64,000 nucleotides of DNA from Calendula officinalis (Eukaryota; Streptophyta; Magnoliopsida; Asterales; Asteraceae). Shown here in pieces: positions 11,133-21,563 of this stretch. The position numbers and the translations under genes were made by a program. Under the pieces are notes generated by a model that ran no database searches, had not been told where the DNA came from, and saw nothing but the letters and a program-made list of their open reading frames with translations. The first letter of the stretch is position 1. Every line of letters begins with the position of its first letter. The stretch lies in NCBI GenBank assembly GCA_963853835.1, contig OY970832.1, forward strand, positions 26,716,208 to 26,780,207. The letters are read 5' to 3'.

Positions 11133-12397
11133 GAGATTAATACAGTTCAAAATTAGAACCCTAAATGAGATGAATACCGTTTAACGTTACGAATTGAACA
11201 CATAATACGAACTTATGTGGAGATTTTGAATGACAAAATATTAACATTACCTGAATTCGTTCTCATCGACTCATCGTTAAAGGCAGACTCAAGATGGCGG
11301 AGGGTATTCCTCGATGTCGATCTTGCGTATGAAGATGGCGGAGGGTTTCAGTAGAATATAGGGCGGAGGGTTTCCCGTTATTTTCGCATGGGAATAACTA
11401 TGTTGGGGATTTAGTCTACGGAAGATTGCATGCAAATCGATGGCCAATCACTGAATTACACGTGGCATTATCATCCAATCAAAAGGCTTGAAACGGGTGA
11501 GGTGTCAAAACCCAATCATATGTAGCTCCATATATAGGGGAAAATTCTTTCATTGTTGGGTTTATTTTTAAACCCACTTGACCAAAAACGAAAACGGTTT
11601 ATAATGATACGCCAGAAAACAAGAAAAGACGTGGAATGAGTATTTGGGTGTACTTTTAACAACATTGGGGAATTATAAAAGTTCCGTCAAGAGCATGATC
11701 TTTTAAAAAACGAAATTTTATGTATGTGCGCATTATTTTTCATAACATGATTGTAGAAGTGAAAGTTATGCTATCACAAATTTTGAAGATAATAATTGGC
11801 CTGCACATCTCCCGAACGACCGACGTTCATTTGCCCAAATAAGTAAAACAACTCTTCGAAATACAATAGAATTACGAGATAGAGAAATGCATAACAACCT
11901 TCAATAATTAAAAATAGTGTAAATTCTTTTGATGTATTTCTAGTGCATTTTTAATTATGTATCTCTAATTTAATGTAAAAAGATGTTAATTTAGTTTATA
12001 TATGTGTGCTATTAAAAAAAATTAGTAGTAGATGTACACCATAGGTCCATAACAATGTTCTAGTAATATTACGTAGTACTCAATTAAAATCTATTTGATT
12101 ATTGATGGTGCAGTGCTAAATATTACCACACATGATGCGAATAACTTCCCTTGTACGCTTATATAAATATTGTGGTTAATAATCTTGATATTATGTCAAA
12201 GAGAAATGATATTGATGTATATTTATGTATTTATTTACTTTTAAATTTGATATATGTAATTAATTAATTATTATATCATCTTTTTTTTAATATTTATTAT
12301 GATCGAATGATAAATACACAAATAAACATAAATAGTATCCATGATATTATTTTTTTAGGTTGAAATTGAACTGCAATTTATAAAACTGTAACAATAA
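11133..12397. other. Intergenic, upstream of the KNOX gene
   Basis: No gene seen. 11147-11165 resembles 8332-8350 on the other side of the LTR plus stub ('aaaattagaaccctaa' in both), which may mark old flanking sequence. Around 11290-11365 there is an imperfect 'gatggcggagggt' repeat (two to three copies). Between 11430 and 11560 there is a stretch similar in word order to 28200-28350 ('ggcttgaaa', 'catatatag'), probably a shared unidentified repeat. Confidence 0.4.
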
Positions 12398-12910
12398 GAG
12401 CATCCCCAATGGTTAACTTCACAAAGATTTATTACTTTTGCCAAATCAACATTCCACTAACCAAAAACCTTTTCATAAATAGCATCTCCAATGATTAACC
12501 TTTACAAAAGCTTTTTCTTTTACAATATTTCTAATTTACCTTTATTTATATCAAATGTTTATAAATACCCCCTATATATAATTTGACAGTTTTTTGGAGA
12601 TCTTACTAAAAATAATATTTTTTAAAATGTCTTATACAAAAATATTATAATAATTGGCATTAAATATTATATAATTTATTTATTAACTAATAAAAATATA
12701 ATAAATAATTTATATATAATATATCTAAGGTTTAAAATGAAATGTTATTAAACATAGGGGATTAAAAAAGACAAATATTGAAAGATGGTTAAAAGGTTAG
12801 TAGAGAATAAGTCTTTGCAATAATTTTTTAAAAAAGCTATGTATTCCAATGGTAAAAAGTCTTTCAAAGACTTATTATAATAATAAGCTTTAGAAAAAAC
12901 TATCATGCTC
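12398..12910 (+). mobile_element. Tourist-type (PIF/Harbinger) MITE upstream of KNOX
   Basis: It starts GAGCATCCCCAATGG, ends CATGCTC, and is flanked by TAA on both sides (12395-12397, 12911-12913), the 3-bp TTA/TAA duplication of PIF/Harbinger elements. The word AGCATC(T/C)CCAATG is repeated internally near 12481. No transposase frame is present. It lies about 220 bp upstream of the KNOX start codon, so it probably overlaps the proximal promoter. A second, interrupted copy in inverse orientation lies at 45966-55004. Confidence 0.75.
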
Positions 12911-13068
12911 TAATTGAAAATCGTAATCACTTTTAAATTTTCTTTTAACAAAAATAATTGACTAAGTTTCAATTGGAATATAAAAATAGTTTTCCTAGAT
13001 AATATCGCTTTTTGTGGCATTTTTGTCTTCCATCTACGTGTGAACAAAAATATATTGGAACAATCTAT

Positions 13069-13129
13069 GCCTTCCTTTCCTCCCTTCCTTTCCTTCTCTC
13101 TCTAGACCGAGCAGAGCTCTGCAGCAGCT
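13069..13129 (+). promoter_or_regulatory. Pyrimidine-rich 5' leader of the KNOX gene
   Basis: A CT-rich tract (repeated CCTTCCTTTCC and CTCTCTCT) lies immediately upstream of the start codon, as in the 5' UTR or Y-patch region of many plant promoters. No convincing TATA box was assigned. The transcription start cannot be fixed by eye. Confidence 0.45.
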
Positions 13130-16087
13130 ATGGCGTTCCACGACAACATTTCTCACGAAATGGCTCTACAACACTACGCTGACCAACAGCAATTGACGGA
13201 AAACGTCGACGTCCTCAGAGGAATACTACCGTCCGACCACCACCATCACCACCACCACCACCTCGGCCAGTCGGCTTCGTCTCCTGATGCTGGCCCTAAA
13301 ACTTCACAATCTCCGCCTACATGGTTAAACAGCGCAATTCTCCGGCAACACAGCCACCACTACGCCGGAGACGGCAGCGGCGGCAGCTTCCTCCACTTGC
13401 AAACAACCAATTCCGACTCTTCTAATTCCAACAACCACTGGCTATCTCCTAGACCAATCGATAACGACGATATTAATCGAGAATCGATGTTCGTTTCCGC
13501 AATAAATAGTGAGAATAATATCGATGATAATGCTATGAAATTGAGTCAACGGCAGAGTGAGAGCAACGGAAACGGCATCGGAAATGGAGGTAATGATTGG
13601 GAATTCGCTAAGTGTAAAGCGGATATATTATCGCATCCGATGTACGATCAGTTGTTATCGGCACATGTCTCGTGTTTGAGAATTGCAACTCCGGTGGACC
13701 AATTGCCGAGAATCGATGCTCAATTGGCTCAATCTCAGCAGGTTATATCTAAGTACTCTGTTTTTGGAAATCAAAATCAGCCTCTTGATGATAAAGACCT
13801 CAATCAATTCATGGTAACTACTTTTCACTTTCTATACATCTCACTGTCCATTTTCATTTTTTTGCTAAGCTACTTCCTTCCAGAACTAGAGGCTATCAAA
13901 TTCAGTACTAAAGTGATTTCTATATTTGTGCTTACAGCTCTCTGTTCTTAATTACTTGTATTTACAGTCGACACAATTTTAGCCACATAGGTTCAATGTT
14001 CTCGATGAAATGGTGCTTATTATATAGTAGATTTAATAGAAGTCTACTTTTAGGAGCTCAATCTCCCAAATTTTGTACTAGGGATCGGAGATTCAGCTGC
14101 AGAGAAATTTAATATCTTTTGTGCGTACATATATCAGCTATTGAATTTACTGCATTATTTGATGAGCTATGCTGCTTTTTCTGTTCGTACTTTCTGTGTT
14201 ACTTTGACTGATGAGATGAGTAGGCTGTTTAGAATTGCATTATTTAATGACAATACTGCAATTTTTAGAGTTTGGATAGAAAAAAACAGAAAGTGATTGT
14301 TTGCTCTTATTGTGCTAAAATAATCTCTCAAGCTGAAAATATGCAAATCCCAAATACTAAACTGGTCCTCTGTTTATTATAATATTATGTTAGGAATTTG
14401 TAGATGCATACTTCCCAAGATTTTGATCTTTCATTAGGTATCTGTAGTGTGTTTTGGAGAGACATAGAAAGAAAGACCTGTTAAAATATTATTTGTTGGT
14501 TCCAAAATAAATATTGCGGAATTCAGATTCTTATATAGGTGATCATGGTGTGTTAGATTTTTTATGTGAATCAGAATGTTCCTAGCTAGGAGATATTTTA
14601 CAGTAGATTTAATAATAATAAAAAATTCTGATAGTGTTTTCAGAATCTGTTTCCATTGTGGTCTATATTATATATTGGGGATGTTCTAATAAACTATGAA
14701 GTTTCTGGAAGTGTCACTAAAACAAAATTTGGCCTTTAAGCATCCTTAAACAATCTCATGAAAGGGCTTTTATACAATAAAAGCATAACTTTTTTATTAT
14801 TTATTCGAGATTTAGATTTCTTTGGACAAATACTATCAATATTGACGTGTGGAATAAGCAATATGATATGTTTATAACCTTTTTAATCTGATTAAATATT
14901 TAAATTACATGCATTTGTTATGATATTTTTATTAAAATAGCTTCTTGATTATATATTTAATGATCATCACTTGAATCATTCATTACAATACACTTTGTAG
15001 GTTTTGTCTTGATTAATTCTCATCACTGACTATAATCATTAGTTTTTCCCAAAGAGTAAAATCTGTGGGGTTAAAAATGTTCTTTTGCTTTAAGGATTGG
15101 CATTCAGTTAGTTGCTAGTGGGCTAAAGTGGCCCATGGGGATTCATTGTAAGGGTACTCTATCACAATATGCAGATATTTCACTAAATACTTTTTTGATT
15201 AATGTGATACTATTATTATCATTCCAAATGACTAATTACACACATATATAATATTCCATTTTTTTTCTAGGCACACTATGTTGTACTACTTTCTTCATTT
15301 AAAGAACAATTACAACAACACGTCCGTGTTCATGCAATGGAAGCTGTTATGGCTTGTTGGGAGCTAGAACAATCTTTACAAAGCTTAACCGGTAACTAAT
15401 CATTTGTTATTTCTTTTCTGTAATTAAATAATATTAGTATACATACATATTAAATATAATGTATGTATAGGTGTAGCACCGGGTGAGGGTACAGGTGCAA
15501 CAATGTCTGATGATGATGAAGAACAAGTAGACAGTGAAGTTAATTTGTTTGATGGAGGTTTAGATGTTTCAGACAGTATGGGATTTGGTCTTCCAACTGA
15601 AAGTGAACGTTCTTTAATGGAACGTGTTAGACAAGAACTAAAACACGAGCTTAAACAAGTAATTTAATTAATTAATCCATCTAATTAATTTGTTGCAAAT
15701 CAAATTAACTTTTTGTATTTGTTTCTGTTCAGGGATATAAAGAGAAAATTGTAGATATTAGAGAGGAAATCTTACGTAAAAGAAGAGCTGGAAAATTACC
15801 TGGAGATACTACTTCTTTACTGAAAGCTTGGTGGCAATCACACTCTAAGTGGCCTTATCCTACAGTAAGCTTATGGTTGACTTTTGAAAAGTCAAAAGTC
15901 AAAGGTTTGATTTTTGACTTTTTTTCCTTACATGCTTATTGTTCAGGAGGAAGATAAAGCAAGATTAGTACAAGAAACAGGATTACAATTAAAGCAGATT
16001 AACAACTGGTTCATCAACCAAAGAAAAAGAAACTGGCATAGTAATCCTTCATCATCTACTGTTGTTAAGAGTAAACGCAAGAGGTGA
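13130..16087 (+). CDS. KNAT3-like: Class II KNOX homeodomain transcription factor (KNAT3 clade)
   Basis: Five exons join in phase: 13130-13813, 15271-15391, 15471-15658, 15733-15864, 15947-16087, giving 421 residues. Order of domains: low-complexity N-terminus with eight consecutive His (37-44) and Ser/Asn/Gly-rich stretches; KNOX1 at about 161-210 (KADILSHPMYDQLLSAHVSC); KNOX2 at about 224-268 (HAMEAVMACWELEQSL); acidic linker with MSDDDEEQVDSEVNLFDGG; ELK at about 318-339; TALE homeodomain at about 340-403 with the PYP three-residue insertion (KWPYPTEED) and recognition helix INNWFINQRKRNWH. The family binds DNA in the nucleus, usually with BELL partners, and class II members promote differentiation. 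The first ATG after the CT-rich leader is used. Intron 1 is 1457 bp. The stop at 16085-16087 lies inside a consensus donor (AAGAG-GTGAGT), so a spliced form with another C-terminus is possible. Length and domains are complete for the clade. Confidence 0.95.
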
Positions 16088-17659
16088 GTTGCTACTTTCT
16101 TGATTATTCATAAAAAAACTTTATAATTAGTTATTTTTTGGTAAAAAGTAATGCTAGGTGAAACGGGGGAAAACGTGTTGAGTTTAATTCGACACAAGAA
16201 AAGCTGTCACACGGCTTCAAGTGTGACTTGGTACAGAAGTATACACTTATACTTGAAGGTACGTATAATGATACTTAGCACTTGTTTTCTATATTGAATA
16301 CTGAATAGACATGTAATATTTGGTACAATATTTGATTTTTTTGGGGTAGAAGAAGTGTTGGTCAGTTAGAGATTCGTTACAGGTTTTGTATGTATAGCAA
16401 ACAACATGGTCTAAGTTGTTCAACATGTCTGTATTTATGTGTGGGATATGTTTATCACGTGCTATTCATGGTGTCGATCCTAGAACACCATTTCCGTTGT
16501 ATTAATGTTTTTAGAAACCTATGTTCTTTTACTTTTACTATAATCCTGGCCGGGTATAACTTGGGCAACCCATGGTTTTAATTAAAACTCGATCCATATA
16601 GAAAAAGGAATATATGTAATTTGTTAATTACATAATGAAGTGATTAGGCATATAATTAAGTTAATTTTTTAGGGGTTTCTATCATTAGTATTACTGATCT
16701 TTTCTTATTTGATCGTATCTATGATGCTACTGAAGAATATTGAAACCGCCGCGTAAGATGACTGTATTATTAATCAACTATAAATAGTGTACAATATGAT
16801 ATAAACCCTAATGAAGCTTAAACCTATAAACGGGCTTGAGCCAACCAACCTAATCCATATCTAATTAATCTATCATTTAATACATTACGTAGTTCAAGCT
16901 ATGAGATTGGATTAAAAGACCGAAAACATTTTAAAGTAAAGCTAATTTGTTCAGTCTATATGCAGTATGGGTCAATTTCCCGTGGTATGTTGTGTGTTCT
17001 TATGTGGCAATTTACCACACTATGCTCCACATAGGATCACCATCCTCCTCCATAGTGTGGAGTAAAATGTAAAAAGGGCCCCACTAAATTATAAGTTGTG
17101 TCTCACAAAACCATCTGAAGAGTCATGGGCATGACCCCTCTTCTCCCACAGAACCCCATCCCCCCTACGGTGTGGGGGGAATGGTATTCAAGTCACTTCC
17201 ACGGTGACAAGCAACACAAGTCTCCGAAGTCTTAGACCCGAGCCACAAGAAAATGAAATTAATAACTCAGTAAATTGTTTTCTTAAACTTCATATCATAG
17301 CTTTAAGAAGAAAATATTGATCGTTATCTTTACTTCATTACACATGATAACTTGTTAATGTATTAAGCAACTTTTTCTTTAACATGCCCGTGGGGCCTGT
17401 ACACTAGGTATATAAGTTACGAAAAATTGTCTTTTGCAAAACTTTCTTATAAAATTTTCCAAATTTATACTTCTATCCATAAAATTATTGATTTGTGGAA
17501 CGTTGCAAACTTCTAATTTTTTTCTTAATCCAATCATATGATTTGGATGTATTTTAAAATAAGTAAATATTTTACTTTAAAATTAATAAATTGATAGGTT
17601 AAATCTCGGCACAAAAATATTTTTATTGATCGAGATGTAAAATTATTAATTACATAATT
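16088..17659. other. KNOX 3' region and intergenic DNA
   Basis: The first few hundred bases are probably 3' UTR of the KNOX gene. A 63-codon frame at 16390-16581 has no motif; it is in the frame a hypothetical sixth KNOX exon would use (acceptor TTTTTTTGGGGTAG at about 16349), but its hydrophobic translation does not look like a KNOX tail. Around 16985-17060 inverted words (ACCACACTATGC / GTGTGGAG) suggest a small decayed MITE. Nothing else recognised. Confidence 0.4.
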
Positions 17660-18093
17660 GGGATAATTATTTTCATATCCTTGTAAAATTCATAAATTAT
17701 TTTTATATTCTTCTCAAATTCATAAATTATCTCTATGTCCTTCTAAACTTTGTAATTGCCTCCATATCCTTCTAAATCTTTAAAACTCATTTTTATGTCC
17801 AAAAACCTATTTTAATATTTATTAAATCATTATAATATCAATAATTATCAAATAAGTATGCAATATATCTGTTGATTATGTATTAAAAATCATGTTTCTT
17901 TGTCTGTATTATTGATATTATCACAATTTAATAAATAATAAAATAAGTTTTTGGACATAAAAGTGAGTTTTAAAGGTTTGGAAGGATATGAATGTAATTA
18001 TAAAGTTTATAAGGACATAGAAATAATTTATGAATTTGAGAAGGATATAGAAATAATTTATGAATTTTATAAGGATATAAAAGCAATTAACCC
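17660..18093. mobile_element. Mutator-like MITE with long inverted repeats
   Basis: The left arm starts GGGATAATTATTTTCATATC and the right arm, reversed, starts GGGTTAATTGCTTTTATATC; similarity continues for well over 100 bp ('ccttgtaaaattcataaatt' and related words). The flanks TACATAATT (17651-17659) and TAAATAATT (18094-18102) match at eight of nine positions, a 9-bp Mutator-type duplication. There is no coding sequence between the arms. Confidence 0.7.
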
Positions 18094-18445
18094 TAAATAA
18101 TTAAACGAGTAGAACAATTTAATATGAATGAAGCAATACCTAGTTATAATCAGTTATGTATTTCGTATATTAGTCATGAATTCCATCAACTTCACTTTTT
18201 GCAAGCTTAATCGGTCATGTAATTGATCCAATCACACTTCATGGTTAGAAACATACATTGTATCCAATAAAAGTTGTATAATAACTCAATTTCAAAGATT
18301 TCGCTCACTTGAACACATGACATTAAACTCACTAAAACCATTATTGAAAACAGGCAGAAGCATAACAATTAAGGAAATTACTTAGTCCAGTTGCAAACAT
18401 GCTTATTTTTCGTACCACATTAGTACATTAACCAAAGTAGAAACC

Positions 18446-18868
18446 TCAACAAGCTACAAAAGCCTCCTTTGGGAAGGTCCTGTAAATCCCGCTGGGAATT
18501 TTCATGGTAATCTTTTCAGTTGGTGGATCATCAACAAAAACCTCAACGGGCGATATCCATATCATTAACTCTTTGGTCTTGACACCAGTGAGCTTCTTGA
18601 TCTTGCACTTTTCCATGTACGCGGTTACCTCAGTAGCATATGACACTTGCTTTCCGACCTTTTCAAACTTGTGAACAATCTTGTTCTTTTGTTTGATCCA
18701 CATGAACCCGGTCTCTTTCACGTGACCAAATTCCTCAATGTCTTCTAAGGGCAAGAGGCCGTCAGGAAGCCCGTATTCTCTAAGCAAAACTTTGGTCTTT
18801 TCCTTGCAAATTTCATTTCCGATAAAGATTTCGGCACATTCTCTTATCTCGGGGGTGATTGCAGACAT
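18446..18868 (-). CDS. DUF538 family protein, copy 1
   Basis: An intact single-exon frame of 140 residues. It has the DUF538 layout: N-terminal ITPEIRECAEIFIGNEICKE, a LLREYGLPDGLLPLEDIEEF segment, the VKETGFMWIKQKNKIVHKFE block, the LTGVKTKELMIWISPVEVFV strand region and the C-terminal GIYRTFPKEAF. There is no N-terminal signal peptide, so it resembles the cytosolic SVB-like subgroup (SVB affects trichome size and branching in Arabidopsis); the biochemical role of the domain is not established and a lipid-binding-like fold is only predicted. A TATA box lies about 90 bp upstream. Two paralogs (56116-56535, 59214-59633) share promoter and downstream flanks. Unlike them it ends in an extra Cys. 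Confidence 0.9.
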   Translation of the reverse strand: MSAITPEIRECAEIFIGNEICKEKTKVLLREYGLPDGLLPLEDIEEFGHVKETGFMWIKQKNKIVHKFEKVGKQVSYATEVTAYMEKCKIKKLTGVKTKELMIWISPVEVFVDDPPTEKITMKIPSGIYRTFPKEAFVAC

Positions 18869-18958
18869 TTTTTGGTGATCGGAGTCAGAACAAGACTGGT
18901 TTTTGGTGTGTATTTGTCGTAGGAAATAGTGATGGAAACGTTTGTGCTAATGGCTGGT

Positions 18959-18965
18959 TTTTATA
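18959..18965 (-). promoter_or_regulatory. TATA box of DUF538 copy 1
   Basis: On the minus strand CTATAAAAACCAGCC lies about 90 bp upstream of the start codon. The same box at the same distance is present upstream of copy 3 and, with small changes, copy 2, which supports it as a conserved core promoter. Confidence 0.7.
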
Positions 18966-20088
18966 GATATTTGGATAAATATATGACCTTGGTTTACGAT
19001 TAAACTACCATAATGCCACTTTCACACATTCCTTGAATTTCGTTTGCTTTATCAATCTCAACGGTGCCCTTGCTTTTGGCAATGTGGAAGCCTAAAATAA
19101 TTGCCATGCCAACTTTTCTATATATAGGAGGCATATAGCGACTCTTTGTTGACAAACTTGGCCAACTGCTCGTGTAACATATAACAAATATAATTTTTTG
19201 GTTCTTTTTACAATATTTTTCAAATAATTATAAATACGTAGTCTTTATTTGAAATTATTTAGCTGCCTCTAACAAGGATGATAATGTTCATGACATCGAA
19301 TTTTCTTCCATTTAATGTTTTTATAAGTACATTTCAATACTTAACTATATGAAGCGTAGGTGCAATTATTATGTTTGAGTTTGTTACTAGAAAATGTACG
19401 TATGAGTAGAGATGGGTAGTAAACTCGATCAAGTTCTCATCTCTAACGACTTTTTGGTTACTTGGCCAAATGCTTGCCTTAAAGCACCACGTACAATTCA
19501 AATTCTACAATTCTTGGCTATAACATAATGATTTCCCTAAGTTTTTAGAGAATTCTTGGGCTACGCCGGTTGCTCTTAGACCCAAAAGTCGGTGATTTGT
19601 CTCATAAACAAACTTAAGACTCTTAAAACGATGCAAACGGAGTCGGGAAGTCTTACTTTTATAAAATGAATATTAGTCCCAGGTATATTTAATAAACCAA
19701 TTTCTAATGAAGAGAATCATATATCTTGCTTCATCCAAAGCAAAAAGCTAAAATAACGAGAGCGAGACGAAAACTTGAAATACTTTAAGGGAATAATAAA
19801 CAATGGGCTTAGCGAATCTCGAATCAACGGGCTCATTAAGAATAGTACTTGGGAGTATAAGCCCCACATTATTAAAAACCAGGCCACAACTTTTAGTCAA
19901 GTGGCGTAGGCGCTACTAGAATAACTTCATTTACCATTGATTAAAATCCGCGGTTAACCGTTATAAAGATTATATTTCTGACTTCCGGTTAGTAAAGTTA
20001 ACAAAATTACCAAAGGACTTTTTCGTCATTCCAATTTTTCTAGCAGCAAACATACATGTATCCAACTATCCATAGTATGTATGGTAGT
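18966..20088. other. Upstream region of DUF538 copy 1 and intergenic DNA
   Basis: 18966-19170 aligns with the region upstream of DUF538 copy 3 (59752-60070) but lacks the U6 insertion found there; the corresponding empty site is near 19137-19170 ('actctttgttgacaaacttggcc'). The remainder to 20088 holds no recognisable gene or element. Confidence 0.5.
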
Positions 20089-20532
20089 TAGGGCTGTCAA
20101 AATTTAACACGATACGACAAAAATACACGAAACGAAATGAAATTGGGACGAAATTAAAAGTTGAATTCTTGTTCGTGTCGTGTTCGTGTTATATAAAACA
20201 AACACAAAGTCGTGTCGTGTCATGTTCGTGTTTAGAGATTAACACGAAATTGACACGATAGTTATGATTTGGGAACATTTTGAAATTAATGTTATATTTT
20301 TGTCGAGTTTCTTGTGTTTGTCGGGTTTTAAGCATGTACTAAGAAAGAAATTTGTTATTTATTTTGTGTTGACGTGTTTGTCTTTGTCGTGTTTATCATT
20401 TTTTTAATTGGGTCATGTTCGTGTTAGCAAAATAAAACACGACTTCGTGTCGTGTTGTTTTCGTGTTGAACGAATTCGTGTCGTGTCCTATTACCCAAAA
20501 ACACGAAACGATAACACGATTTGACAGCCCTA
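20089..20532. mobile_element. hAT-type MITE
   Basis: The inverted ends TAGGGCTGTCAAA and TTTGACAGCCCTA are flanked by an 8-bp duplication with one change (ATGGTAGT 20081-20088, ATGTTAGT 20533-20540). The interior is built from repeated ACACGA/TCGTGT words (for example GTCGTGTCGTGT), partly self-complementary. No transposase. Ends and duplication length are those of plant hAT elements. Confidence 0.85.
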
Positions 20533-20706
20533 ATGTTAGTATTGATCATATTCATGACTGACTCATGGTGCACTCGGGATGGTTAAGCATCCACCCACCC
20601 CCTACTAGCTCCACCTTTTTTAATGTTTATAGGTAGGGGCGTCCATCGGGTTACTGTGTCAGGTTAGAGCTATTATCGGGCCGGTTCCGTCGGGTTTGGA
20701 GAAATA

Positions 20707-21023
20707 CTACATCCGTATCAAAAATAAGTGAAACACTTTCTATATTGGGGTGGAACAAAATAAGTTATACGCTTTAAAAACTTACCTTATTTAGTAAAAA
20801 GTGGGACCTAATATCCACTAACTATCTACTTTAATAAAGTAAAATTACCCTTTACCCTTATTTTACTTTTAAACATCATTAATATCACTTTTCACTTTAT
20901 TCAAAGAAGTGAGACTCATTCTCTACTAACTATCTACTTTAATTTATCTTAAACCATCTTTTAATTTTTTGCCTTGAAAACCGCAATTCTTCAAATGCAT
21001 CACTTATTTTAATACCGAGGTAG
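20707..21023. mobile_element. Stowaway-like MITE (CTACNTCCG ends)
   Basis: The left end CTACATCCGTATCAAAAATA and the reversed right end CTACCTCGGTATTAAAATAA form inverted repeats flanked by TA on both sides (20705-20706, 21024-21025), as in Tc1/Mariner-derived Stowaway elements. There is no coding sequence. Confidence 0.65.
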
Positions 21024-21563
21024 TATGTTAATCTATTACATTCCCTCATTAATAGATTTCAAAATCCATAGATGAAATTTACATTACCATGGTTGACTGA
21101 AGAATATTTTTTTCTCGACATGATTTCCAATTCTATCTAACCAAACATAGAAATTCATTAGAATTAGATTCTAATTCCTTCAAATTCCAAACCAAAACCC
21201 CATTGCGAAAATATTGACAAAAATGGAAACAAAATACTTTCGATGATATATTCGCCTAAAATTTTTGCCATTTTGAATATAAATGGTTGAAGACTTGAAT
21301 TAGTAAGATCTTTATCTTTACATATACTGTAGCTTTGTTACATTTTCATGTACACACTACAAAATCTACAAATACAAGCGCAATGAACTAATTTGGATCG
21401 ACCTTTAATAACTGAAAAAGTCAAACGGAGACTTGAACGGTAAACACAGAGCAAGGCAGCAATTGGGCCAATATAGAAGGGGAAAAAACTTTAGCTTTTG
21501 CTAATACTCTTGGGTTTAAGCATAGTTAAGGTTTTCCAAGCCATATTTGTCTACTTTTGAATC

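Noticed and set aside
16390..16581. 63-codon hydrophobic frame downstream of KNOX
   Set aside because: Lies in the probable 3' region; only a speculative sixth KNOX exon would use this frame and the translation does not resemble KNOX tails.
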